Shown here: piece after piece, positions 44,800-53,607 of the stretch
Layout of the letters: each line of letters opens with the position of its first letter
Numbering within the stretch: position 1 is the first letter of the stretch
NCBI GenBank assembly: GCA_024402635.1
Contig: JAKSTJ010000006.1
Span: forward strand, 1-64,000
Length of the DNA: 64,000 nucleotides
Source: Treponema sp.
GTDB taxonomy: Bacteria; Spirochaetota; Spirochaetia; Treponematales; Treponemataceae
Direction of reading: 5' to 3'
Position numbers and translations under genes: made by a program
Notes under the pieces: generated by a model
Databases searched by the model: none
The model's input: the letters and a program-made list of their open reading frames with translations, nothing else
What the model was told of the DNA's origin: nothing

Positions 44800-45708
44800 C
44801 TAAGAATTTGGAATCAATCGGTTGATTGTAACATCTCTCTGGCGCCAGTTTTTATCGACCTTTACCTGTAAATCAAGATCGATTTTCTGAATATAAATCT
44901 GGCTTAATTTTCTTATAGCGGCCATTCTTATTTCTTTAATCTTTGCAGCGCCTTTTCCAATTACAATACCTTTCTGACTTTCCCGTTCTACACAAAGGAA
45001 GGCACGAATCCATAGTTTTTTGCCTTCGTTACGATGTTCAACATCTGCAACCTGAACGTAAACAGCATGTGGAATTTCCTGTTCAAGACGATTGATTGCT
45101 TCTCCACGAATAATTTCACAGATTCTGAAGGTCAAATCCTGATCTGTGTAAAGTTCTTCATCGTACATTGGTTCGCCTTCTGGAGAAATGTCGTAAATGC
45201 CTTTGAGAACTTCGTTAATGCCTGTGTCTTTTTCTGCTGACATTTCAAAAATTCGTTCCTGTGGAATTTCTGGAAGCTGTTCTGAAATAAAAGTTCTGAT
45301 TGGAGCAGGTTTTGAAGATGGTAAATCTGTTTTATTGATTGCAACAACAGTTTTTGCCTGAAGTTTTTTTAGTAATTCTGCAGTATGAACTTCTTCTTCC
45401 CCAGGTTCTCTGGTTGAGTCAATTATATATAAAACGCAGTCTATATCATCCAGTTGAGTTTCTGTAACATTTCGGAGACGAAGATTAAGCTTTTTTTCTG
45501 AATCGTGATAACCTGGAGTATCAATAAAAATTAATTGTCCGTAAGAAGTATTTACAATACCTTTAATTGCGTTTCGGGTTGTCTGAGGAATTGGTGAAAC
45601 AATAGAAACTGGTTCCTGACATGCTGTATTTAAAAATGTTGATTTTCCCGCACTAGGGCGCCCGATAATTGCAACAACGGCAGTTTTTAAAGGTGTGTTT
45701 TCGTTCAT
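44800..45708 (-). CDS. era: GTPase Era
   Basis: A 302-residue GTPase that binds the 3' end of 16S rRNA and supports 30S maturation. IIGRPSAGKSTFLN (G1), QTTRN (G2), IDTPGYHD (G3) and INKTDL (G4) precede a C-terminal KH domain with QKGIVIGKGAAKIKEIRMAA. The family usually reads GRPNVGKST, and here the Asn-Val is Ser-Ala. TATACT (45715-45720) ends six bases before the ATG with no ribosome binding site. A GC-rich repeat island occupies the divergent gap to glgX. Confidence 0.93.
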   Translation of the reverse strand: MNENTPLKTAVVAIIGRPSAGKSTFLNTACQEPVSIVSPIPQTTRNAIKGIVNTSYGQLIFIDTPGYHDSEKKLNLRLRNVTETQLDDIDCVLYIIDSTREPGEEEVHTAELLKKLQAKTVVAINKTDLPSSKPAPIRTFISEQLPEIPQERIFEMSAEKDTGINEVLKGIYDISPEGEPMYDEELYTDQDLTFRICEIIRGEAINRLEQEIPHAVYVQVADVEHRNEGKKLWIRAFLCVERESQKGIVIGKGAAKIKEIRMAAIRKLSQIYIQKIDLDLQVKVDKNWRQRDVTINRLIPNS

Positions 45709-45740
45709 AGGTATAGTATATAGAATTAATTTTTTTGCGT

Positions 45741-45842
45741 AAAGGATAGGAGCAGCGACTTTAGGTCGTCCCGTAAGGGATGGAGCGAACAGCGGAACTG
45801 CGGATAGCCTGACCCGAACGGTAGTGAGCGGGTACGCCCTGA
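45741..45842. repeat. GC-rich structured intergenic repeat between era and glgX
   Basis: About 100 bp at roughly 60 percent GC in an AT-rich region. Hairpins include CGAC/GTCG (45756-45768), TCCC-GTAA-GGGA (45769-45780), CAG/CTG (45790-45800) and CCCG/CGGG (45813-45832). It contains no reading frame. The composition and packed stems look like a mobile intergenic element rather than a gene-specific regulator. Confidence 0.55.
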
Positions 45843-45889
45843 TGATTTTTATAGAATTTATGTTTTACTTGTGGTAAAATCGTGCCACT

Positions 45890-48022
45890 ATGACAAATGT
45901 AAAGATTCAGAATGGAAAACCTATGGCAATGGGTGCCGTTATTACCGAAAATGGTGTAAATTTTTCTATATATAGCAGGGATGCTGAGAAAGTCTGGCTT
46001 TGTTTATTTGATGACATTTCTTCTGAAAAACCATCTTCTGTTATTGAATTGAATCCTTTGTTTAATAAAACCGGGGATATCTGGCATGTTTTTGTTTGTG
46101 GTGCTGGAGAAGGAACCCTTTATCTTTATAAAATTGATGGTGCTTATTTACCAACTGAAGGTTTGCGTTTTAATTCTAACAAATATATTTTTGATCCTTA
46201 TGCAAAGGCTTTTACTTCTGGTTCTTTGTTCCGTTCTTATAATAAATTGCATCAGCAGGGTTTTAAGGCAAATTCTGGTGGAGAACTTTTAGATTTATCT
46301 GATTTTCCTAAGTGTGTTGTTGTAAGTGATGATTTTGATTGGGAAGGGGACAGAGCAATTAATTACCCTTCTGATAAAACTGTTATTTATGAAACTCATT
46401 TAAAAGGTTTTACTGCATCGAAAACATCTGGCGTTGAAAAAGAGATTGCAGGAACTTACAAAGGTTTTACTAAAAAAATTGATTATCTTAAAAAACTTGG
46501 AATTACTTCTGTTGAATTGCTGCCGGTTTTTGAATTTGATGAAAATGAAAACGGTAATTTTAATCCAAAAACTGGGGAACATCTGGTAAACTACTGGGGA
46601 TATTCTACAATCGGTTTTTTTGCGCCTAAAACATCTTATTCTTCTGACCGTTCTCCTTGTGGCCCTGTAAAAGAATTTAAGCAGATGGTAAAAGAACTTC
46701 ATAAAGCTGGAATCGAAGTTATTCTTGATGTTGTTTACAATCATACTGCGGAAGGAAATGAACATGGTTATACTTTTGAATTCCGTGGTTTGCAGAATGA
46801 TGTTTATTATTCTTTGCCAATGGCTGACAAGCAGTATTATAACAATTTCAGCGGATGTGGAAATTCTGTAAATTGTAATCATCCTGTTGTTTTTCAGTTT
46901 ATTTTAGACAGTCTGCGTTACTGGGTTTTGGAAATGCATGTGGATGGTTTCCGTTTTGATCTTGCTTCTATATTAACAAGGGGACAGAGTGGGGCTCCAA
47001 TTCCAAATGATATGCTTTCGGTGGCCGCTGCAATTAGTGAAGATCCTGTACTTTCTAAAACTAAGATTATTGCTGAACCTTGGGATTGTGCGGGGCTTTA
47101 TCAGTTGGGTGGTTTTCCTGCTGGCAATAATAACCGCTGGTCTGAATGGAACGGTCGTTTTAGAGATGATATCCGCCGTTTTGTTCGTGGTGATGATATG
47201 GCGGCAACTGCTGCAGCTACAAGAATTGCAGGAAGTTCTGATTGTTACAATCATGATGGACGTTCTCCTTTGGCTTCTATCAATTTTATTACTGCCCACG
47301 ATGGTTTTACATTAAATGATCTGGTAAGTTACAATTTTAAGCATAATGAAGAAAATGGGGAAGAAAATCGTGATGGTAGTGATGATAATTTAAGTTATAA
47401 TCACGGTTTTGAAGGAGATTGTACAAATCCTAAGATTGAAACTTTACGTATTAAAAAAATTAAAAACTTTCTTTTATATTTAATGATTTCCCAGGGTGTT
47501 CCAATGCTTCTTGCGGGAGACGAAATGCGTCGTACTCAGGGTGGAAACAATAATGCATATTGTCAGGATAATGATTTAAGCTGGATAAACTGGGATTTGG
47601 AAAATCGTAACAGCGGATTGGTTCGTTATACTTCAAAATTAATTGAACTTAGAAAATATCATAATATTTTTAGCCGCAAACAGTTTTTCCATACTGTTTA
47701 TGATAAAAATACTGTTCCTGAAATTTCCTGGTATGACATTAATGCAAAAAATCCTGACTGGTCAAAAGTTTCCAGATTCCTTGGTTTTAAATTAAATGGT
47801 CAGGACTGTGACAATGATTTTTATATTGCTACAAACATGGATATTTATGATTTAACAATTAATCTTCCTGCTTTACCTGTTGGTAAAAAATGGTACCGTG
47901 TTTGTGATACTTGTCTGGATAGTCCGGAAGATATTCTTGATATTGGTTCAGAAGAACTTTTGAGAGAACAGAAACGTTATGTCCTTGTTTCTGGATGTTC
48001 AATTATTTTAATGAGTAAATAG
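45890..48022 (+). CDS. glgX: Glycogen debranching enzyme GlgX-type
   Basis: A 710-residue GH13 isoamylase-type enzyme that cleaves alpha-1,6 branches in glycogen limit dextrins. An N-terminal CBM48 domain (about 10-110) precedes the barrel, with VVYNHTAEGNEHG, the nucleophile Asp in DGFRFDLAS, general acid Glu in IAEPWDCAG and FITAHDGFTLNDL. TAAAAT (45875-45880) ends nine bases before the ATG with no Shine-Dalgarno. glgP follows, and the pair covers glycogen breakdown. Two motif copies fall in the gene (46347, 46981). Confidence 0.93.
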   Translation: MTNVKIQNGKPMAMGAVITENGVNFSIYSRDAEKVWLCLFDDISSEKPSSVIELNPLFNKTGDIWHVFVCGAGEGTLYLYKIDGAYLPTEGLRFNSNKYIFDPYAKAFTSGSLFRSYNKLHQQGFKANSGGELLDLSDFPKCVVVSDDFDWEGDRAINYPSDKTVIYETHLKGFTASKTSGVEKEIAGTYKGFTKKIDYLKKLGITSVELLPVFEFDENENGNFNPKTGEHLVNYWGYSTIGFFAPKTSYSSDRSPCGPVKEFKQMVKELHKAGIEVILDVVYNHTAEGNEHGYTFEFRGLQNDVYYSLPMADKQYYNNFSGCGNSVNCNHPVVFQFILDSLRYWVLEMHVDGFRFDLASILTRGQSGAPIPNDMLSVAAAISEDPVLSKTKIIAEPWDCAGLYQLGGFPAGNNNRWSEWNGRFRDDIRRFVRGDDMAATAAATRIAGSSDCYNHDGRSPLASINFITAHDGFTLNDLVSYNFKHNEENGEENRDGSDDNLSYNHGFEGDCTNPKIETLRIKKIKNFLLYLMISQGVPMLLAGDEMRRTQGGNNNAYCQDNDLSWINWDLENRNSGLVRYTSKLIELRKYHNIFSRKQFFHTVYDKNTVPEISWYDINAKNPDWSKVSRFLGFKLNGQDCDNDFYIATNMDIYDLTINLPALPVGKKWYRVCDTCLDSPEDILDIGSEELLREQKRYVLVSGCSIILMSK

Positions 48023-48027
48023 ATTTG

Positions 48028-48191
48028 CTCTGTCCTTAACGTCACTGTTCAATTGATTTTGTAACTGTGAATTGTGCTGTGACGTTTAGTAGTTTTGTTC
48101 CAAAACTACGGGGCAGATTATTTTTTTATTTTACTCTGTCCTTAACGTCACTGTTCAATTAGTTTTGTAACTGCGAATTGTGCTGTGACGT
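48028..48191. repeat. Two copies of composite palindromic repeat between glgX and glgP
   Basis: Each copy starts CTCTGTCCTT, a one-base variant of the dispersed motif, followed by inverted arms AACGTCAC (48038-48045 and 48144-48151) and GTGACGTT (48079-48086) or GTGACGTA (48185-48192). The first copy continues into the hairpin GTAGTTTTG/CAAAACTAC (48089-48109) and CGGGGCA. The same element in opposite orientation is at 56165-56390. Confidence 0.8.
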
Positions 48192-48300
48192 AATGGATTT
48201 CCCTCATATGATTGAATACCCTTTGATTTTTCGGTAAACTGACTACATTAAAAAAATGTAAAATAAAATCACTGTATATTTTTTCATAGGAGAATTTTAC

Positions 48301-50748
48301 ATGGAATTCAATAAAGAAGAGTTTAAACAAAAACTTTCAGATCGTTTAAGACGTCAGTATGGAAAAGATATTTCTCAGGCTAATAAACATGACCTTTTTG
48401 ATGCAGTTTCTGCTGCTGCCAGAGAAATGATTATGCCAAACTGGATGGCAACTAGAGCTGAATACGAAAAGAAACCTACAAAACAGCTTTATTATTTATC
48501 TGCAGAATTTTTAATGGGTCGTGCTTTAAGCAACAATCTTATTAATGCCGGAATTAAAGATGCTGTTTCTGAAGTTCTTCAGGATATGAATATCGATTTT
48601 GATATGATTGAAGATGAAGAACCAGATGCAGGTCTTGGAAATGGTGGTCTTGGTCGTCTTGCTGCCTGCTTCCTTGATTCTCTTGCAACTTTAGATTATC
48701 CAGGTCATGGATATGGTATTCGTTATGAATACGGTATGTTTGAACAGCGCGTTGAAGATGGTTATCAGGTTGAATATCCAGACAACTGGCTTGCTCACCG
48801 TGATCCATGGGAAGTTAAACGTTCTGACCTTGCAGTAACAGTTAAATTTGGTGGGAACATTGCTTACGGAAAAACACCAGATGGACAGCCACGTTTCTAT
48901 ATTGAAAATGCAGAAGAAGTTACAGCAACTCCTTGGGATATGCCAATTCTTGGTTATGATACAAAAACTGTAAATACACTTCGTTTGTGGGAAGCTTCTT
49001 CTCCAAATGGTTTTGACTTACAGCTTTTTAATAACATGGATTATAATCGTGCTGTTGAACGTCAGAATTCAGCAGAAAATATCAGCCGTGTTCTTTATCC
49101 AAACGACAATGGTCCATCTGGAAAAGCACTTCGTTTAAAACAGCAGTATTTCTTTAGTTCTGCTTCATTACAGGATTTAGTACGTCACTATGTAGCTGAT
49201 CACGGAACAGATTTTTCAAAATTTGCAGAACTTCACGTTATTCAGTTAAATGATACACATCCTGTTGTTGCAATTCCTGAACTTATGAGAATCCTTATGG
49301 ATGATTATACAGTTGGTTGGGATGAAGCATGGGATATTGTAACTCATACATTTGCTTATACAAATCATACAATTCTTGCAGAAGCTTTGGAAAAATGGCC
49401 AATTCAGATTTTCCAGGGACTTTTACCAAGAATTTATCAGATTGTAGAAGAAATCAACCGTCGTTTAGTAATTGAACTTCGTCAGAAATTCCCTAACGAT
49501 TATTACAAACATGAACACATGGCAATTATCCATAACAACATGGTTTACATGGCTTGGATGGCAATTCATGCTTGTTTCTCTGTAAACGGTGTTGCTGCTC
49601 TTCATACAGAATTATTAAAGACTGCAGAACTTAAAGACTGGTACGCAATTTATCCAGAAAAGTTCAATAATAAAACAAACGGTATTACACAGCGCCGCTG
49701 GTGTTTAAATGCAAATCCTCAGCTTTCAAAATTCATTACAGACAGAATTGGACATGGCTGGGAAAAAGATTTAACACAGCTTAAAGGACTTGAAAAATTC
49801 CTTGATGATGAAGAAAGCTTAAACGAACTTATCCGCATCAAAATGGAAAACAAACAGGCTCTTGCTGATTATCTTAAACACACACAGAACGAATTCCTTG
49901 ATCCAGAATCAATTTTTGATGTTCAGGTAAAACGACTTCATGAATATAAACGTCAGCTTTTGAATATCTTAAACGTAATGTACTTGTATAATAGAATTGT
50001 TGAAGATCCTTCTTACAATCCACCAGCAAGAACATTTATTTTTGGTGCAAAAGCCGCTTCTGGTTACCGCCGTGCAAAATCAATCATTAAATTGATTAAT
50101 ACAGTTGCAGAAAGAATTAACAATGATCGTCGTGTTCGCGGAAAATTACGTGTTGTATTCGTAGAAAACTATCGTGTATCTGTTGCCGAAAAGATTTTCC
50201 CAGCAGCTGATGTTTCAGAACAGATTTCTACAGCAGGACTTGAAGCATCTGGTACTTCAAACATGAAGTTTATGTTAAATGGTGCTTTAACATTGGGAAC
50301 AATGGACGGTGCAAATATCGAAATTTTTGAAGAAGCTGGAAAAGAAAACGGATTCGTATTCGGACTCTTAACAGAAGAAATCAAAAAAATGGAAGCAGAA
50401 CATTCATATAATCCACAGGCTTATCTTGATTCAAATCCAGGTTTGGCAAGAGTTGTAGAACAGCTTGTAGATGGAACTTATGATCCAACACATCAGTTAT
50501 TTAAAGAATTACATGATTCTTTAATTTATGGTGTAGAGGGACAGAGACCAGACGTTTATTACGTTCTTGCTGATTTTGATTCATATTGTCAGGCTCGCGA
50601 AAAAATTGCAGTTGCATATGCAGACAAGAAAAAGTGGGCTAAAATGGCATTAAAGAATATTGCAAATTCTGGAAAATTCTCTTCTGACCGTACAATTGAA
50701 GATTATGTAAGAGATATCTGGCACTTAAATAAAGTTATTATTAAATAA
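48301..50748 (+). CDS. glgP: Glycogen/maltodextrin phosphorylase
   Basis: An 815-residue PLP enzyme releasing glucose 1-phosphate from alpha-1,4 glucans. AGLGNGGLGRLAACFLDS, QLNDTHPVVAIPELMR and FNNKTNGITQRRW match the family. EASGTSNMKFMLNGALTLG carries the PLP lysine. It is full length. AGGAGAA precedes the ATG. It lies downstream of glgX, separated by repeat elements, and its own -10 region is probably in the A/T-rich stretch near 48270. A terminator follows. Confidence 0.95.
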   Translation: MEFNKEEFKQKLSDRLRRQYGKDISQANKHDLFDAVSAAAREMIMPNWMATRAEYEKKPTKQLYYLSAEFLMGRALSNNLINAGIKDAVSEVLQDMNIDFDMIEDEEPDAGLGNGGLGRLAACFLDSLATLDYPGHGYGIRYEYGMFEQRVEDGYQVEYPDNWLAHRDPWEVKRSDLAVTVKFGGNIAYGKTPDGQPRFYIENAEEVTATPWDMPILGYDTKTVNTLRLWEASSPNGFDLQLFNNMDYNRAVERQNSAENISRVLYPNDNGPSGKALRLKQQYFFSSASLQDLVRHYVADHGTDFSKFAELHVIQLNDTHPVVAIPELMRILMDDYTVGWDEAWDIVTHTFAYTNHTILAEALEKWPIQIFQGLLPRIYQIVEEINRRLVIELRQKFPNDYYKHEHMAIIHNNMVYMAWMAIHACFSVNGVAALHTELLKTAELKDWYAIYPEKFNNKTNGITQRRWCLNANPQLSKFITDRIGHGWEKDLTQLKGLEKFLDDEESLNELIRIKMENKQALADYLKHTQNEFLDPESIFDVQVKRLHEYKRQLLNILNVMYLYNRIVEDPSYNPPARTFIFGAKAASGYRRAKSIIKLINTVAERINNDRRVRGKLRVVFVENYRVSVAEKIFPAADVSEQISTAGLEASGTSNMKFMLNGALTLGTMDGANIEIFEEAGKENGFVFGLLTEEIKKMEAEHSYNPQAYLDSNPGLARVVEQLVDGTYDPTHQLFKELHDSLIYGVEGQRPDVYYVLADFDSYCQAREKIAVAYADKKKWAKMALKNIANSGKFSSDRTIEDYVRDIWHLNKVIIK

Positions 50749-50770
50749 TTTTTCATTTAAGTAAAACCAT

Positions 50771-50799
50771 AAAGCAGGGCGAAAGTCCTGCTTTTTTTT
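50771..50799 (+). terminator. Terminator after glgP
   Basis: AAAGCAGG (50771-50778) pairs with CCTGCTTT (50787-50794), followed by T residues. Confidence 0.85.
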
Positions 50800-50807
50800 A
50801 TGTATGA

Positions 50808-50929
50808 GGGGAAGAGCCCTTCCCCTGGCTCCAACCGCTTCAGCGTTTTCCGCCACCCCATCCAGCGGGGACACCCCGCAACGCCCCTAACGTCACTGTT
50901 AGTTTTATCTTGTAACTGCAAATTATTCT
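50808..50929. repeat. GC-rich hairpin element fused to a piece of the composite repeat
   Basis: This fills the glgP to binding-protein gap. Hairpins are GGGGAAG-AGCC-CTTCCCC (50808-50825) and GCGGGG-ACA-CCCCGC (50865-50879). The 13-mer CCCCGCAACGCCC (50874-50886) and TCCAGCGGGG (50861-50870) recur in inverted orientation at 61652-61695. From 50888 the sequence switches to the AACGTCAC half of the composite repeat (50889-50896 onward), without its closing arm. Confidence 0.65.
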
Positions 50930-50988
50930 TGCATAAATATACATAAAATATTAATATTTATGCAAAATTTAGAGTGAGGAGTACTTAT

Positions 50989-51771
50989 ATGAAAAAGAGT
51001 GTATTATTTTCTGCTATTCTTGCAGCTGGAATCATTTTTTCTAGTTGTGGATCTGAAAAAGTTGAAATTAATGGTGTAAAAGATTTAGCTGGTTTAAAAA
51101 TTGGTGTACAGGCTGGAACAACAGGTGAAGCTTGGGTTCTTGATAATGTTGCCGATGTAAAACTTTCATCTTTTAAGTCAGGAATTGATGCTGCATTAGA
51201 CTTAAAAACAGGTTCTATTGATTGTGTTGTTCTTGATGAACTTCCAGCTCAGGCTATTGTTGAAAAAAATCCTGATTTGAAAATTGTTCGTGATGCAGAA
51301 TTTACTGCAAACAAAGAAGAATATGCAATTGCCGTAAAGAAAGGAAATGAAGAAGTTCTTTCTATTATAAACAAAACAATTGCAGATCTTAAAGCTGGAA
51401 ATGGTTATAACGAACTTACAAATGCTTTCATGCCAACTGATGGAAAAATTACTATTCCTTCTATTGAAAATGAATCAACATCAGGTGTAATCAAACTTGG
51501 AACAAATGCTTCATTCCCTCCATTTGAATATGTAGAAGGAACAAAATTTGTAGGTTTTGATATTTCTATGGGTGAATATATTGCAAAAACAGCAGGTTTA
51601 AAACTTGAAATTGTTGATATGGCATTTGACAGTTTAATTCCAGCACTTCAGTCTGACACTATTGATTTTATTGCAGCTGGTATGTCTGTAACAGAAGAAA
51701 GAAAACAGAATGTTGATTTCTCTGAACCATATTATGCATCAGAACAGGTTATTATTGTTCGCGTAAAATAA
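50989..51771 (+). CDS. Circularly permuted polar amino-acid ABC transporter binding lipoprotein
   Basis: A 260-residue lipoprotein (lipobox FSSC, C20) of the SBP_bac_3 family with its halves in reversed order. Residues about 29-148 are the usual C-terminal half (KDLAGLKIGVQAGTTGE, then EEYAIAVKKGNEEVLSIIN). Residues about 166-260 are the usual N-terminal half (GVIKLGTNASFPPFEY, FDSLIPALQ, MSVTEERKQNVDFSEPYYA). The protein ends at the normal hinge. Both lobes are complete, so it should still bind a polar amino acid. Start 50989 has GAGGAG upstream. The permease and ATPase genes follow after an attenuator-like hairpin. Confidence 0.85.
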   Translation: MKKSVLFSAILAAGIIFSSCGSEKVEINGVKDLAGLKIGVQAGTTGEAWVLDNVADVKLSSFKSGIDAALDLKTGSIDCVVLDELPAQAIVEKNPDLKIVRDAEFTANKEEYAIAVKKGNEEVLSIINKTIADLKAGNGYNELTNAFMPTDGKITIPSIENESTSGVIKLGTNASFPPFEYVEGTKFVGFDISMGEYIAKTAGLKLEIVDMAFDSLIPALQSDTIDFIAAGMSVTEERKQNVDFSEPYYASEQVIIVRVK

Positions 51772-51841
51772 GTCATAACAATAGTTATAAATCAAAAAAT
51801 TTGATATTATTTAAGGCGGAAGTTTTCTTCTGTATTATTAA

Positions 51842-51918
51842 AGGGGTATTATAGCCCCTAAAAACGGCGAAGCCAAGGTATTATACAAAAAGTGCCTTGA
51901 CTCGTCGTATTTTTTTTT
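51842..51918 (+). terminator. Hairpins and T-run between binding protein and permease
   Basis: AGGGG (51842-51846) pairs with CCCCT (51855-51859). Next, ACGGCGAAGCCAAGG (51864-51878) pairs with CCTTGACTCGTCGT (51895-51908), with one bulge and one mismatch, and nine or more T follow. A partial terminator here would let the binding protein be made in excess of the permease. Confidence 0.65.
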
Positions 51919-51930
51919 AAGGATAACATT

Positions 51931-52596
51931 TTGTTTGAATCATTTTATAACACAATAATTGCAGGGCAGCGTTACATCCTGATTTTACAAGGTCTTGGAA
52001 ATACAATTTTAATTGCGGTATGCGCTCTTTTTATTGGAACAATTCTTGGTTGTATTTTTGCCTTAATGAAAGTTTCTGGAAATAAAATTCTGGAATTCTT
52101 AGCAAATATTTATACAACAGTATTACGAGGAATTCCTTTAGCAACTCAATTAATGATTTTTTATTTTGTTGTTTTTGCCCCTTTACATCTTCCTAAAATT
52201 CTGGTTGCCATTATTGCCTACGGTTTGAATTCTGGTGCTTATTGTACAGAAATTTTCCGTGCAGGAATTCAAGGTGTTGATAAGGGACAGAGTGAAGCTG
52301 GACGTTCTTTAGGATTAAATAAAAATCAAACTTTGTTTAAGATTATACTTCCTCAGGCAGTAAAAGCGTGTCTTCCAACTTATACATCAGAATTTATTGT
52401 ATTAATAAAAGAAACTTCAGTTGCAAGTTTTATTGCTGTTATGGATATGACAAAAGCTGGTGATATGATACGAAATTCAACTTATAATGCATGGATTCCA
52501 CTTATTACCTGTGCAATTATTTATTTAATTCTCACAGTTGGACTTACAAAAATATTTGGTTTGCTTGAAAAGAAATTACAAAAAAGTGAGAGATAA
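51931..52596 (+). CDS. Polar amino-acid ABC transporter permease
   Basis: A 221-residue inner-membrane permease of the HisMQ/GlnP type with about five TM segments. The EAA loop, [24 protein letters not shown], docks to the ATPase. The family opening [16 protein letters not shown] is present. The start codon is TTG with AAGGA about seven bases upstream. It overlaps nothing but is only 2 bp before the ATPase gene. One motif copy encodes KGQSEAG inside the EAA loop region (52284-52292). Confidence 0.92.
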   Translation: MFESFYNTIIAGQRYILILQGLGNTILIAVCALFIGTILGCIFALMKVSGNKILEFLANIYTTVLRGIPLATQLMIFYFVVFAPLHLPKILVAIIAYGLNSGAYCTEIFRAGIQGVDKGQSEAGRSLGLNKNQTLFKIILPQAVKACLPTYTSEFIVLIKETSVASFIAVMDMTKAGDMIRNSTYNAWIPLITCAIIYLILTVGLTKIFGLLEKKLQKSER

Positions 52597-52598
52597 TT

Positions 52599-53351
52599 AT
52601 GAGTGATACAAATATGAATAATGAAAATTTTATTGTAGTCAAAAATCTTAAAAAAAGTTTTGGTCAGCTCCAGGTAATAAAAGATGTTTCAATTACTATA
52701 AAAAAAGGTGAAAAAATTGTTGTAATTGGTCCATCTGGTTCTGGTAAAAGTACTTTTTTAAGATGTTTAAACAGACTTGAAGAACCTGATGCTGGACTTA
52801 TTACTTTTGAAAATTTTACAGTTACTGATAAAAATACAAATATAGATTTATGCCGTCAGAAAATGGGAATGGTTTTTCAACATTTTAATTTATTCCCTCA
52901 TTTAACTGTAATGCAGAATATTACTCTGTCCCCAATTACATTAAAACTAAAAACAAAAGAAGAAGCAGAAAAACAGGCAATGGAACTTTTATCAAAAGTT
53001 GGTCTTGCTGATAAAGCTGATGTTTATCCTTCAACTTTGTCTGGCGGTCAAAAACAGAGAATCGCAATTGTTCGTTCTCTTGCTATGAATCCAGATGTCA
53101 TGCTTTTTGATGAACCAACTTCCGCTTTGGATCCAGAAATGGTTGGTGAAGTTCTAAATGTAATGAAAAGTCTTGCTGATGAAGGTATGACAATGGTTGT
53201 TGTAACTCATGAAATGGGATTTGCAAAGGAAGTTGCCGATAGAGTTTTATTTATGGACAATGGATATGTGGCAGAAGAGGGAACTCCAGAAGAAATTTTC
53301 CAGAATCCTAAATGTGACCGATTAAAACAGTTCTTAAAGGCTGTTTTGTAG
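52599..53351 (+). CDS. glnQ: Polar amino-acid ABC transporter ATP-binding protein
   Basis: A 250-residue ATPase that powers uptake together with the permease and permuted binding protein. Walker A is [20 protein letters not shown], the Q-loop is [16 protein letters not shown], the signature is LSGGQKQR, and Walker B is [15 protein letters not shown]. The H-loop His is in VVTHEM. Glutamine, glutamate or another polar amino acid is likely. A motif copy in antisense orientation is at 52924-52932. The operon ends here, followed by palindromes. Confidence 0.93.
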   Translation: MSDTNMNNENFIVVKNLKKSFGQLQVIKDVSITIKKGEKIVVIGPSGSGKSTFLRCLNRLEEPDAGLITFENFTVTDKNTNIDLCRQKMGMVFQHFNLFPHLTVMQNITLSPITLKLKTKEEAEKQAMELLSKVGLADKADVYPSTLSGGQKQRIAIVRSLAMNPDVMLFDEPTSALDPEMVGEVLNVMKSLADEGMTMVVVTHEMGFAKEVADRVLFMDNGYVAEEGTPEEIFQNPKCDRLKQFLKAVL

Positions 53352-53367
53352 TAAAATAGATACAAAA

Positions 53368-53420
53368 TTGTAATGATTACAAAAAATAACCTAGGTTATA
53401 TTTTTGGTAACCTTGGTTAT
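53368..53420. promoter_or_regulatory. Cluster of palindromes downstream of glnQ
   Basis: TTGTAA-TGA-TTACAA (53368-53382) is followed by the perfect ATAACCTAGGTTAT (53386-53399) and GTAACC-TT-GGTTAT (53407-53420). The last two share the ACCNNGGTT core, with centres 21 bp apart, and match the paired sites at 39950-39983. They lie upstream of the candidate small RNA at 53469. Confidence 0.5.
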
Positions 53421-53468
53421 TTCGTGTTAAATGCTATTTAAATTCAAAATATTTATGTTATTATGTTC

Positions 53469-53606
53469 TTAGCTTGAATAAATCAAGAGGTTCACGGGAA
53501 GTTAATTCTTTTTGAATCGCTTTGACAATAGATGAGACCAAGTCTCATATTTCAGGGCATCGGATATTTACAAGCTAAGAGAGTTTACTTATCTCGTAAG
53601 AGATAA
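53469..53606 (+). ncRNA. Candidate structured small RNA
   Basis: The ends TTAGCTTG (53469-53476) and CAAGCTAA (53571-53578) form a closing stem. Inside is TGAGAC-CAA-GTCTCA (about 53533-53547). A second hairpin, TTATCTC-GTAA-GAGATAA (53589-53606), has a GNRA loop, and a strong terminator follows at once. TATTAT at 53459-53464 could be the -10 box. The only frame of note is 24 codons (53532-53606) with no ribosome binding site. The class is not identified; 6S RNA was considered but no signature is convincing. Confidence 0.45.
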
Positions 53607-53607
53607 A

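Noticed and set aside
46973-47315. 108-codon frames on both strands inside glgX
   Set aside because: They overlap a conserved catalytic part of GlgX and have no independent signals.
53532-53606. 24-codon frame MRPSLIFQGIGYLQAKR... in the candidate RNA
   Set aside because: It has no ribosome binding site, and it runs through the strongest stem-loops. I kept the region as RNA, but the peptide cannot be fully excluded.
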